Part shown: positions 9,728-17,473 of the stretch, one piece after another
Layout of the letters: each line of letters begins with the position of its first letter
Position numbering within the stretch: the stretch's first letter is position 1
Assembly (NCBI GenBank): GCA_030378105.1
Contig: JAUCGL010000012.1
Span: 1-53,766, forward strand
Reading direction: 5' to 3'
DNA length: 53,766 nt
From: Candidatus Halobeggiatoa sp. HSG11
GTDB lineage: Bacteria > Pseudomonadota > Gammaproteobacteria > Beggiatoales > Beggiatoaceae
Notes under the pieces: generated by a model
What the model was told of the DNA's origin: nothing
Seen by the model: only the letters and a program-made list of their open reading frames with translations
Databases searched by the model: none
Program-made: the position numbers and the translations under genes

Positions 9728-9840
9728 TCTTAATGCTATAATTCTTAATTCTTAATTAAAACCTAACAATCAACATCTATACTTTTCAAAGGTTTTGAAG
9801 TTAATTAAGCATTAAGAATTCATAATTAAGAATTAATATA
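9728..9840. repeat. AT-rich repeat, left of the S23 gene
   Basis: About 113 bp, beginning just after the NrfD stop. It shares with the copy at 10192-10304 the left part ATTCTTAAT...CTTAATTAAAA and the right part TTTTGAAGTTAATTAAG followed by ATTAAGAATT. Each copy is itself an imperfect inverted repeat. It ends three bases before the ATG of the S23 gene. Confidence 0.65.
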
Positions 9841-9843
9841 ATC

Positions 9844-10197
9844 ATGAAAGAGAATATTGTTAAAGATAAGAGTTTTAGGTTTGCTGTTAGGATTGTGAAT
9901 TTGCGTAAATTTCTTGTTGAGGAAAATAAAGAATTTATTTTAAGTAAACAACTTTTACGTTCGGGAACATCTGTTGGTGCTATGGTAAGAGAAGCAGAAC
10001 GAGGTGAAAGTAAAGCAGATTTCGTCCATAAACTAGCAATCGCTCAGAAAGAATGTAATGAAACATTATATTGGCTTGAACTTTTATATAAAACCGATTT
10101 TTTATCGCAAAAACAATTTGATAGTATCAATAGTGATGCGATAGAATTAATCAAACTAATAACAAGTATCATCAAAACTACTAAAGGCAATTCTTAA
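9844..10197 (+). CDS. Four-helix-bundle protein (S23 / 23S rRNA intervening-sequence family)
   Basis: A 117-residue helical protein with the family signature QLLRSGTSVGAMVREAE, then KADFVHKLAIAQKECNETLYWLELL. Relatives are encoded in intervening sequences of some 23S rRNA genes and as free-standing genes; the related Avd protein assists diversity-generating retroelements. The biochemical role of free-standing copies is not known. Here it sits between two subunits of one redox complex and is bounded on both sides by direct copies of the same AT-rich repeat, so it looks inserted. No ribosome site is visible; the start follows the repeat by three bases. No 23S rRNA or reverse transcriptase gene is in the window. 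Confidence 0.85.
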   Translation: MKENIVKDKSFRFAVRIVNLRKFLVEENKEFILSKQLLRSGTSVGAMVREAERGESKADFVHKLAIAQKECNETLYWLELLYKTDFLSQKQFDSINSDAIELIKLITSIIKTTKGNS

Positions 10198-10304
10198 TTA
10201 TGAATTCTTAATGCTTAATTAAAATCTTAATAGTCAATAACTTAATAAATTGAATTTAAAGATTTTGAAGTTAATTAAGAATTAAGAATTAAGAATTAAA
10301 AATT
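10192..10304. repeat. AT-rich repeat, right of the S23 gene
   Basis: About 113 bp, a direct repeat of the element at 9728-9840. It overlaps the last codons and stop of the S23 gene and ends directly against the ATG at 10305 (AAGAATTAAAAATT then ATG). It supplies the entire upstream context of the molybdopterin-subunit start, which has no Shine-Dalgarno sequence. Confidence 0.65.
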
Positions 10305-12653
10305 ATGATCGACAGACGTGATTTTCTGAAGATAGGGGCAGCGACGACGGCGACTGCGGCTTGTCCGGCGTTTATAGATGCTATGGAATTGCAGCTTGGT
10401 GGACAAGATTTTCACCAAATAAGAACTTACCATGCTCGCCAAAGAAAACCCTATTTATGTACCATGTGTTCTTACTTTGATGGTGGCTTCACCTATGCGG
10501 AAGCTGGGGAAGTTATGAAAACTGAGGGCAACCCAGATCATATCGCTACTCGAGGTAAGTTTTGTAGTAAAGGATTGGCATCTTTTTTCGGAGCCTCTGA
10601 TCCAGATCGAATATTGAATCCATTGAAACGAGTTGGAGAGCGTGGAGCTGGTAAATGGAAAGAAATAACTTGGGAAGAAGCAATTAAAGAAGTTTCTGAA
10701 AAAGTAAGTGTTAATTTAGACGATGCAGATAGTATCTATCTGAATGAAGGTGGTTTTAAAGATGGTGGTGCAATTAGATTTATGCACACTATTGGTTCGC
10801 ATTCCATTATTCGCAGTCGTTTACAAGGTATTGGCACTGCTCCTAAACAAATGGCTTTAAAGCAAATGACTGGAGTTAATTTTATCCTGCCAGATTTAGA
10901 ACATACCAAATATGTGTTAAATTTTGGGGCTAATATTATGGAAACTGCTTTACCATTAGCCCAACGTTTAACTGATGGTATTGTTAATAATCGTTTAAAA
11001 TTAGTGACTTTTGATGTAAGAATGTCTAACACAGCCGGGCGTAGTGATGAATGGTTGCCAGTCTTTCCGGGCAGTGATGGAATAATTGCATTGGCGATGG
11101 CTAACGTTATTTTACAAAATGGTTTAGCAAATACCGACTTTATTTCTTACTGGACAAATTATTCACTGGAAGAATTAACTAAAGATTTGGCAAAATTCAC
11201 TCCAGAAATGGCAGAAGAAGCAAGTGGAGTTCCAGCTAAAACTATAGTTAATATTGCAATTGAGTTTGCTAAATCTAAACCAGCAGCAGTATTTAGTCAT
11301 AATGGTTTGAGTTGGCATAAAGATGGTATTGATAGCGAAAAAGCTTGCTTATTATTAGCAGCAATTACCGGTAATATTGACAATGAAGGTGGAAATTGTT
11401 TGCCACGTCAGTTTAATATTGCCGAACCACAACCAGCTCCTGAGTCAACTGAAAATGCAACAAAAACTATGCACTATAGCTTTCCATTTGAAGTAAAAGA
11501 TGGTAAACGTAATGTACAAGTATTGTTCAATCATATGAGTAATCCTGCTTATTCTGCTCCAGCCGCTAGTCTATGGCGAGAAATGTTAAAAGATGAGAAG
11601 AAGATTCCATATATAGTTGATTTTAGTCCATTTATGAGTGAAACTGCTGAATTGGCTGACATTATTCTGCCTGATGTAGTGGATGTGGAACGAGATAATA
11701 TTGCTAGTAGTCCAACCGCTTTATGGCCTTGGATGACTATGACAATTCCTAATATAGAGCCATTGGGTAAAGCTCAAGATGTTCGTATGACTATGAAAAA
11801 GATAGTGGAAGCTATTGACCCAACTGGTGATAAAGGTATGAAACAATATTGGGCTTTTTCCAATACCAAGCAATGGGTTAAAGACGAAATAAAAGCCACT
11901 GAAGGTACAGATAAAAAGACTTATAAGCGATTGAAGTCAAAAGGTGTATGGCCTAACTACGGCAAAATTGATCCGGCGGATCGCAAAATTTTGGATAAGA
12001 AAGGTAATCCTGTATTAGCTAAATACGCTACCTATAAGGAAGAAGGTTTTGCTACTTCATCTGGTAAAATGGAATTTGATTCACTTTCTTGGACTAAAAA
12101 TCCACGTCATCAAGATTTAAAAGAGTCTGAATTTGTATTAACAACTTTTAAAGTAGCTTATCAAACTTTGTCTTTGACTTCCAATCTTAAATATATATCG
12201 GAAATGTATCACTCTAATCCACTGTGGCTTAATGGAAATGTGGCTAAGAAATTAGGAATAAGAGATGATAGTTTAGTAAGAGTCACTAGCGAAGTTGGTT
12301 TTCTTGTTACTAAAGCTTTCTTAACTCAAGGTATTCATCCGCAAGTGGTTGGTATTTCTACATCAGTTGGTCGTTCCGCTTATGGTCGAGTTGCTCAGGC
12401 TGATCCACATGCTCATATGCCATTTGCTAAGAAAGAGCAAGAAGACCCTGATATTGATGATAATTTATGGTGGCGAGATGCTGGCACTAATCCAAATGAT
12501 ATTATTCCATTAGCTATTGATCCAGCAAGTGGAGTACAAACTTGGAATGATACAGTGGTGACAATTTCTCCGGCCGAGGCGGGCGATAAATATGGCGATA
12601 TTAAAGTTGATAACGCTAAACATTTCGCTATTTACAAGCAATCACTGACTTAA
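10305..12653 (+). CDS. Molybdopterin-fold (DMSO reductase family) subunit with altered metal ligands
   Basis: Large subunit of the complex, 782 residues, with an N-terminal Tat motif RRDFLK (residues 4-9) and hydrophobic h-region, so it is probably periplasmic. The fold is clear: the cluster-binding N-terminus, a pterin-binding loop (about FDVRMSNTAGRSDEWLPVFP, 234-253), the PGSDG run, and MSETAELADIILPD near 443-456. The cluster motif reads Cys52-x2-Cys55-x3-Asp59-x27-Cys87: spacing is canonical but Asp replaces the third Cys. In the segment where the Mo-coordinating Cys, SeCys, Ser or Asp normally lies (about 164-190, GSHSIIRSRLQGIGTAPKQ) none of the usual ligands aligns. Loss of the Mo ligand would parallel electron-transfer members such as QrcB and ActB. 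Polysulfide, thiosulfate, sulfite or arsenic activity cannot be assumed. Confidence 0.8.
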   Translation: MIDRRDFLKIGAATTATAACPAFIDAMELQLGGQDFHQIRTYHARQRKPYLCTMCSYFDGGFTYAEAGEVMKTEGNPDHIATRGKFCSKGLASFFGASDPDRILNPLKRVGERGAGKWKEITWEEAIKEVSEKVSVNLDDADSIYLNEGGFKDGGAIRFMHTIGSHSIIRSRLQGIGTAPKQMALKQMTGVNFILPDLEHTKYVLNFGANIMETALPLAQRLTDGIVNNRLKLVTFDVRMSNTAGRSDEWLPVFPGSDGIIALAMANVILQNGLANTDFISYWTNYSLEELTKDLAKFTPEMAEEASGVPAKTIVNIAIEFAKSKPAAVFSHNGLSWHKDGIDSEKACLLLAAITGNIDNEGGNCLPRQFNIAEPQPAPESTENATKTMHYSFPFEVKDGKRNVQVLFNHMSNPAYSAPAASLWREMLKDEKKIPYIVDFSPFMSETAELADIILPDVVDVERDNIASSPTALWPWMTMTIPNIEPLGKAQDVRMTMKKIVEAIDPTGDKGMKQYWAFSNTKQWVKDEIKATEGTDKKTYKRLKSKGVWPNYGKIDPADRKILDKKGNPVLAKYATYKEEGFATSSGKMEFDSLSWTKNPRHQDLKESEFVLTTFKVAYQTLSLTSNLKYISEMYHSNPLWLNGNVAKKLGIRDDSLVRVTSEVGFLVTKAFLTQGIHPQVVGISTSVGRSAYGRVAQADPHAHMPFAKKEQEDPDIDDNLWWRDAGTNPNDIIPLAIDPASGVQTWNDTVVTISPAEAGDKYGDIKVDNAKHFAIYKQSLT

Positions 12654-12671
12654 AAGTTAAGGAGAGAAATT

Positions 12672-13322
12672 ATGAAACTTCCGAAAACTAAAGTCGGAAT
12701 TATTTTAACTGGTATTGCTGTTTTTGGTCTAATCATGGTTGTTGCAGTTGCTGGCTGGAGTAGTACTCGCTTTAATAGGGTAGATGTTTGTGTTACCTGT
12801 CACGAGATATTTGTTGATTATGATGAATATAAACAGACTGCTCCTTTAAGTACTTCAGTGGAGGACTTTAAGCCAACTAAAGAGTATGATCCGGGTTTCT
12901 TTAATGTAACTGTTGGTTGTGCTGAATGTCATGCTTATCCATATGAAGAATATAGGGAATCACCACATTATGATAATGAACGTGGTGTTAAAGCTGGCTG
13001 TGTTGGTTGTCATGAACCACATAGCGTTAGGGAAGTGTTAGCTTGGAAGTTCTTCTACGTTAATTCTGGAGGTACGGGCGATAGTCCATTCCATGCTGTT
13101 TCAAATAGCTTACGTGATATTCCTGAATGGGAAAAATTGCGAGTTAAACTAGCTACTAAAGTGCGTAAACAGATGATGGAAGAAAATAGTGCCAAATGTA
13201 AAGTCTGTCACAAAACTGAAGGTAAATGGTTTGCTAAGAAAAAACAGCACCAGACAACTGAAAAAACTTGTGTACAATGTCATTACAACCTAGTACATAA
13301 AGAAGTTAAGTGGCACAAGTAA
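12672..13322 (+). CDS. Membrane-anchored pentahaem cytochrome c (NapC/NirT/NrfH-like)
   Basis: A 216-residue protein with one N-terminal membrane anchor (residues 8-29) and a periplasmic domain with five CxxCH sites at 40-44, 83-87, 110-114, 176-180 and 200-204. The NapC/NrfH quinol dehydrogenases usually bind four haems in about 200 residues, so five in this length is unusual. AGGAGAGAAATT precedes the ATG, 18 bases after the stop of the molybdopterin-fold gene, making it the last gene of the operon. It likely relays electrons between the complex and periplasmic carriers. A terminator follows. Confidence 0.85.
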   Translation: MKLPKTKVGIILTGIAVFGLIMVVAVAGWSSTRFNRVDVCVTCHEIFVDYDEYKQTAPLSTSVEDFKPTKEYDPGFFNVTVGCAECHAYPYEEYRESPHYDNERGVKAGCVGCHEPHSVREVLAWKFFYVNSGGTGDSPFHAVSNSLRDIPEWEKLRVKLATKVRKQMMEENSAKCKVCHKTEGKWFAKKKQHQTTEKTCVQCHYNLVHKEVKWHK

Positions 13323-13347
13323 GTTAAACTTGTTGAGAAGACATTGA

Positions 13348-13381
13348 GGCCTGCCGGTTTTTTTATCCGGTAGGTCTTTTA
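13348..13381 (+). terminator. Terminator of the redox operon
   Basis: GGCCTGCCGG at 13348-13357 pairs with CCGGTAGGTC at 13367-13376 (ten pairs, two of them G-U), followed by TTTTAT. It lies 26 bases after the cytochrome stop codon, in the right place to end the transcript starting before 7942. Confidence 0.75.
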
Positions 13382-13486
13382 TGGTAAGGGGGTATACAAA
13401 CAGGAAATGTTATACTTACAATTCATATGTCAAAAGAATTAAATTTTCTCTAACAAAAGTAAGCGAATAATATCTCGTTCCCAACG

Positions 13487-13625
13487 TCTCGTTGGGAATG
13501 CCTATCATATACCGCTCTGCGGTATTCATTTTAAGTATTAAGATAGAACCTTAACATACTTAATTTAAGTGACTCTGTACCAAAATGAATACCGCAGAGC
13601 GGTATGGTAGGTATTCCCAACGAGA
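13487..13625. repeat. Long inverted repeat G
   Basis: Arms of about 45 bases (13487-13532 and 13582-13625) read TCTCGTTGGGAAT... and ...ATTCCCAACGAGA, with TACCGC-TCT-GCGGTA inside each. The loop region has further pairing (TTAAGTATTAAG against CTTAACATACTTAA). A small hairpin, GTTCCCAACG-TCT-CGTTGGGAA, adjoins on the left. Non-coding; it would form a very stable cruciform or RNA hairpin. Confidence 0.7.
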
Positions 13626-13704
13626 TAAATAGATAAAAATTATGTTATAATTTACTAAAGATAAATTACTGTTTTGTATATATCAATTTTATTTATCAAT
13701 AGGG

Positions 13705-13860
13705 CCCTTTATAATCAGAAATTTTCTTCTTGCTTTGAGTTTTCCACTTTTAACACCTATCTTAATATTAATCTTTTTAGCTTTGATTAAATTCAATACA
13801 GTGTGGCGAATGATTAACCATATTGACATCTCCACAACCTTCTTTATATTCACTCTTTAA
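13705..13860 (-). pseudogene. Remnant of a transposase C-terminus (ISAs1-like)
   Basis: Read on the minus strand from about 13845, a short open stretch gives MSIWLIIRHTVLNLIKAKK, then KIGVKSGKLKARRKFL. This resembles the extreme C-terminus of ISAs1-type DDE transposases (typically a run like IRHIALNLLK followed by a lysine-rich G-I-K segment). Stops and frame changes lie just upstream. No catalytic residues or IS ends remain. Recognised by eye only. Confidence 0.4.
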
Positions 13861-13893
13861 AATTCAAGTGGACAAATCATTATATAATCAATT

Positions 13894-14064
13894 TATAGGT
13901 GTTCGTGATTTGATAGAAATGTATTTTTAATTGTGAAGTAAGTTGAATTAAAAATGGTTAATAACTTAATGGTTTTGATTTTAATTAATCATTATTAATT
14001 CACAGTTAACCATTCACAATTAATTATACGTATCAACTAGTTAAAGTTATCTCGAACACCTATG
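13894..14064. mobile_element. MITE-like element H with both ends
   Basis: A 171-bp AT-rich element with inverted ends ATAGGTGTTCGTGAT (13895-13909) and ATCTCGAACACCTAT (14049-14063). Its core is the TTAATTGTGAA...TTCACAATTAA inverted repeat shared with 2.8 and 38.9 kb. The ten bases ATAATCAATT occur on both flanks (13884-13893 and 14065-14074), consistent with a target-site duplication. It encodes nothing. Confidence 0.65.
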
Positions 14065-14237
14065 ATAATCAATTATTGGGTTTAAGCGTGTTAATAATGT
14101 ATAATTATTGTGCCTACTGTTTTTGGTTACTTAAAAAATAAATTACAAAGGACAAGGCAAAATCGAAAATATAAAAAATTTATAAATTAACAATCCGACA
14201 CACAATTAAACTTAAATCTTTCACTAAAAGGTAATTT

Positions 14238-15491
14238 ATGTTTTCAAACCAATTGAATATTGCAGATTTTGATTCTGAACTATGGCAAGCGATGCAAAAT
14301 GAAGTAACTCGTCAAGAAGAACATTTAGAGTTAATTGCTTCAGAGAACTATGCCAGCCCAAGAGTATTGCAAGCTCAAGGTTCAGTATTGACCAATAAAT
14401 ATGCAGAAGGTTATCCATATAAACGCTACTATGGTGGTTGCGAATACGTTGATGCTGCTGAACAGTTAGCAATTGATCGAGCCAAACAATTATTTAACGC
14501 TGACTATGCCAATGTTCAACCTCATTCAGGTTCTCAAGCTAATACTGCGGTTTACATGGCTTTACTTGAACCGGGCGATACTGTATTAGGTATGAAATTA
14601 TCTGATGGTGGTCATTTAACTCATGGTTCCAAGGTTAATTTTTCTGGTAAAATATACAATGCAGTTCAATATGGTTTAAATCCAAAGACTGGTGAAATTG
14701 ATTACGAACAGGTTGAAGCTTTGGCACAAGAACATAAACCCAAAATGCTTATGAGTGGTTTTAGTGCTTATTCACGGGTGGTTGATTGGCAAAGATTGCG
14801 TGAGATTGCTGATAAAGTTAATGCCTATTTAGTATCTGACATAGCTCATGTTGCTGGTTTAGTTGCGGTTGATTTGTATCCAAGTCCTATGCCATTTGCT
14901 GATGTTGTCACCACCACAACTCATAAAACTTTGCGTGGACCAAGAGGCGGTTTAATTCTTGCTAGAAGTAATCCAGAGATTGAGAAAAAACTTAACTCAG
15001 TAGTATTTCCCGGTATTCAAGGTGGGCCTTTAATGCACATAATAGCAGCTAAAGCAGTTGCTTTTAAAGAAGCTCAACAGCCAGAGTTTAAAGCCTACCA
15101 AACTGAAGTTATAGCAAATGCAAGAGCAATGGTGGCAGTTATGTTAGAGCGTGGTTATAAGATTGTATCTAATGGTACGGATAATCATCTGTTTTTATTA
15201 GATTTAATTGATAAAAATATCACTGGTAAAGTTGCTGATGCAGCGTTGGGAAAAGCAAATATTACTGTTAATAAAAACACTGTTCCTAACGATCCAAAAT
15301 CACCATTTGTAACAAGTGGTTTAAGAATTGGTACACCTGCTATAACTACTCGTGGGTTAGGTATAGAAGAATCTCGTCAAATTGCTGGTTGGATCTGTGA
15401 TGTAATTGATGATGTAGAAAATACCTCTTTACAAGCAGAAATTAAAACTAAGGTACTCGAATTATGCTCTCGTTTTCCGGTTTATAATTAA
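14238..15491 (+). CDS. glyA: Serine hydroxymethyltransferase GlyA
   Basis: PLP-dependent enzyme making glycine and 5,10-methylene-tetrahydrofolate from serine. The 417-residue length equals that of the E. coli enzyme. The PLP lysine is Lys230 in [16 protein letters not shown]. Other landmarks are LIASENYAS (32-40), [13 protein letters not shown] (55-67) and the His of SDIAHVAGL (200-208). AAAAGGTAATTT gives a reasonable ribosome site. ribD follows after three bases, so they are co-transcribed. In many gammaproteobacteria nrdR sits between glyA and ribD; it is absent here. Confidence 0.97.
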   Translation: MFSNQLNIADFDSELWQAMQNEVTRQEEHLELIASENYASPRVLQAQGSVLTNKYAEGYPYKRYYGGCEYVDAAEQLAIDRAKQLFNADYANVQPHSGSQANTAVYMALLEPGDTVLGMKLSDGGHLTHGSKVNFSGKIYNAVQYGLNPKTGEIDYEQVEALAQEHKPKMLMSGFSAYSRVVDWQRLREIADKVNAYLVSDIAHVAGLVAVDLYPSPMPFADVVTTTTHKTLRGPRGGLILARSNPEIEKKLNSVVFPGIQGGPLMHIIAAKAVAFKEAQQPEFKAYQTEVIANARAMVAVMLERGYKIVSNGTDNHLFLLDLIDKNITGKVADAALGKANITVNKNTVPNDPKSPFVTSGLRIGTPAITTRGLGIEESRQIAGWICDVIDDVENTSLQAEIKTKVLELCSRFPVYN

Positions 15492-15494
15492 AGT

Positions 15495-16655
15495 ATGACA
15501 AATACTATAGAAAATTCGTCTCTACCAAAATCTTCTGTAGAGAATGATCAATATTATATGGCTCGTGCCTTACGACTGGCTCGAAAAGGACTGTGGACTA
15601 CTGACCCTAATCCAAGAGTTGGTTGTGTTATTGTGCATGATAGCAAGATAGTTGGTGAAGGTTGGCATCAAGAAGCCGGTAAATCTCATGCTGAAATCAA
15701 TGCTTTAGAACAAGCTAAAGGTGAAGCCAAAGGTGCAACTTGTTATGTTACTTTAGAACCTTGTTGTCATCATGGTCGTACTCCACCTTGTACTGATGCT
15801 TTGATTAAAGCTGGAGTAGCAAGGGTTGTTGTAGCGATGACTGACCCAAATCCATTGGTATCTAGTAAAGGAATTGAACAATTATTAGAAGCTGGTATTA
15901 TCGTAGATACTGGTATTTTAGCCAAAGATGCTGAAGAATTAAATCCCGGTTTTTTAACTCGGATGCGGTATAATCGGCCTTATATTCGTTGTAAATTAGG
16001 TATGAGCCTAGATGGTCGTACCGCAATGGCTTCTACTGAAAGTCAATGGATAACATCTAAAGATGCTCGGCGTGAAGTTCAATGTTTGCGAGCTAGAAGT
16101 TCAGCGATTATGACTGGGGCTGGTACAGTACTGGCAGATAACCCAAGATTAACAGTCCGTGATGAAGAATTAACTTGTCAAATGCAACCTGAAATTGAGG
16201 TTAAGCAGCCACTGCGAGTAGTGATTGATACTCATTTAAGTATGCAACCAGATGCCACTATGCTTAGTCTTCCGGGGCAAACTGTTATCTTTACTGCTTC
16301 TAAAAGTGAATCAGTTAAATCAATCTTAAAGAAAACTGGAGTTCGTATTATTCAATTAGCAGAACGAGGTGTTGTTGATTTACCAGCAGCTTGTCAGTTA
16401 TTAGCTGAACAGTATGAAGTCAATGAATTACAAGTAGAAGCAGGAGCAACTTTAAGTGGTGCAATGTTACGAGCTGGATTGATTGATGAATTAATAATTT
16501 ATATGGCTCCTATGTTAATGGGCAATAAGGCCAGAGGTTTATTTAACCTACCTGAAATTGAACGTTTAAATCAACATGTTTCAATCAATATAACGGATAT
16601 ACGTGCAATCGGGCGAGATTGGCGAATAACAGCCTATCCGGTTAACAATTCTTAA
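15495..16655 (+). CDS. ribD: Bifunctional riboflavin deaminase/reductase RibD
   Basis: Catalyses the second and third steps of riboflavin synthesis: deamination of the pyrimidinone and reduction of the ribosyl side chain. The deaminase domain (about 20-165) has the zinc site His65-Ala-Glu67 and Cys90/Cys99 (EPCCHHGRTPPC). The reductase domain follows (about 165-386, with KLGMSLDGRTA and the GAGTVLADNPRL run). The 386-residue length is typical. The start codon lies three bases after the glyA stop, and an N-terminal extension of about 18 residues precedes the conserved YYMARAL run, so an internal start cannot be ruled out. ribE follows after one AT-rich repeat. Confidence 0.95.
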   Translation: MTNTIENSSLPKSSVENDQYYMARALRLARKGLWTTDPNPRVGCVIVHDSKIVGEGWHQEAGKSHAEINALEQAKGEAKGATCYVTLEPCCHHGRTPPCTDALIKAGVARVVVAMTDPNPLVSSKGIEQLLEAGIIVDTGILAKDAEELNPGFLTRMRYNRPYIRCKLGMSLDGRTAMASTESQWITSKDARREVQCLRARSSAIMTGAGTVLADNPRLTVRDEELTCQMQPEIEVKQPLRVVIDTHLSMQPDATMLSLPGQTVIFTASKSESVKSILKKTGVRIIQLAERGVVDLPAACQLLAEQYEVNELQVEAGATLSGAMLRAGLIDELIIYMAPMLMGNKARGLFNLPEIERLNQHVSINITDIRAIGRDWRITAYPVNNS

Positions 16656-16735
16656 TGCTTAACTAAAATCTTAAAGAGTTAAAAGACTTTGATTTTCATT
16701 AATAATTAACCATTTATAATTAATAATTAAATAAA
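16648..16735. repeat. AT-rich repeat between ribD and ribE
   Basis: About 88 bp related to the 9.8 and 10.2 kb copies (AACAATTCTTAATGCTTAA, then AATTAACCATTTATAATTAA). It overlaps the last codons of ribD and ends against the ribE ATG, so ribE has no Shine-Dalgarno sequence other than repeat DNA. Confidence 0.55.
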
Positions 16736-17374
16736 ATGTTTACAGGTATCATTCAAGCTGTAGGAAAAATAGCTCAAAGACAGACCACTGGCACCGATGC
16801 TCGTCTATATATTAAAGCAACTCAATTGGATTGGAGCAATGTTCAATTAGGTGATAGCATCGCTGTCAACGGTGTATGTTTAACAGCTGTGGTTTTACCC
16901 GGTGATGGTTTCTGGGCTGATGTTTCCAATGAAACTCTACTACATACTACTTTAGGTAAATTAACCATTGGTAGTACAATCAATTTAGAAAAAGCCTTAA
17001 CTCCACAAATGCACTTAGGCGGCCATATTGTCAGTGGTCATGTTGATGGTGTGGGAATAATAACTAGCTGTTACGAAGAAGGTCGTTCAATCCGCCTTAA
17101 TATAAAAGCTCCAACTGAACTAGCCAAATATATTGCTCCCAAAGGTTCAATTTGTGTTGATGGTATCAGTTTAACAGTTAACACAGTGCAACAATCTGAA
17201 TTTAGTCTTAACATTGTGCCACATACTCAAGAACGAACTACTTTAGCCGAGATAAAAGTTGGTCAACAAGTTAATTTAGAAGTTGATATCATTGCTCGCT
17301 ATTTGGAAAGATTATTGCTTGATAAACAGGAATCAGTTGATAAATCTTTTTTACAACAACACGGTTTTGCATAA
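16736..17374 (+). CDS. ribE: Riboflavin synthase alpha chain RibE
   Basis: Converts two molecules of 6,7-dimethyl-8-ribityllumazine to riboflavin plus the pyrimidine precursor. It has the diagnostic opening MFTGIIQAVG and two tandem lumazine-binding barrels (about 1-97 and 98-195), the second starting with GGHIVSGHVDGVG. At 212 residues it is the usual size. It lies downstream of ribD, but ribBA and ribH, which commonly follow, are not in the window. A flippase gene comes next after another AT-rich repeat. Confidence 0.96.
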   Translation: MFTGIIQAVGKIAQRQTTGTDARLYIKATQLDWSNVQLGDSIAVNGVCLTAVVLPGDGFWADVSNETLLHTTLGKLTIGSTINLEKALTPQMHLGGHIVSGHVDGVGIITSCYEEGRSIRLNIKAPTELAKYIAPKGSICVDGISLTVNTVQQSEFSLNIVPHTQERTTLAEIKVGQQVNLEVDIIARYLERLLLDKQESVDKSFLQQHGFA

Positions 17375-17375
17375 T

Positions 17376-17462
17376 ATTTAATTAAAAATGCTTATTGTAA
17401 CTAACTTGAATATAATGGTTTTAATTAAGAATTTATTATTCATAATTTAAGCATTAATTAAG
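17376..17462. repeat. AT-rich repeat between ribE and the flippase gene
   Basis: A diverged copy of the AT-rich family (TTTAATTAAAAATGCTTA, then GGTTTTAATTAAGAA and TAAGCATTAATTAAGGA). Its right edge supplies the AAGGA that serves as ribosome site for the TTG start at 17474. Confidence 0.5.
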
Positions 17463-17473
17463 GATATTTTATC

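Noticed and set aside
9728-10304. 23S rRNA intervening sequence
   Set aside because: The S23 protein family is linked to rRNA insertions, but no rRNA sequence flanks this gene; it is inside a protein operon.
7942-12653. Sulfite dehydrogenase SoeABC or polysulfide reductase PsrABC by name
   Set aside because: The large subunit lacks the expected cluster Cys and Mo ligand, its length and the gene order differ, and there is an added pentahaem cytochrome.
14065-15494. FMN riboswitch or glycine riboswitch controlling glyA-ribD
   Set aside because: No riboswitch-like conserved core was seen upstream of glyA, and only three bases separate glyA from ribD.
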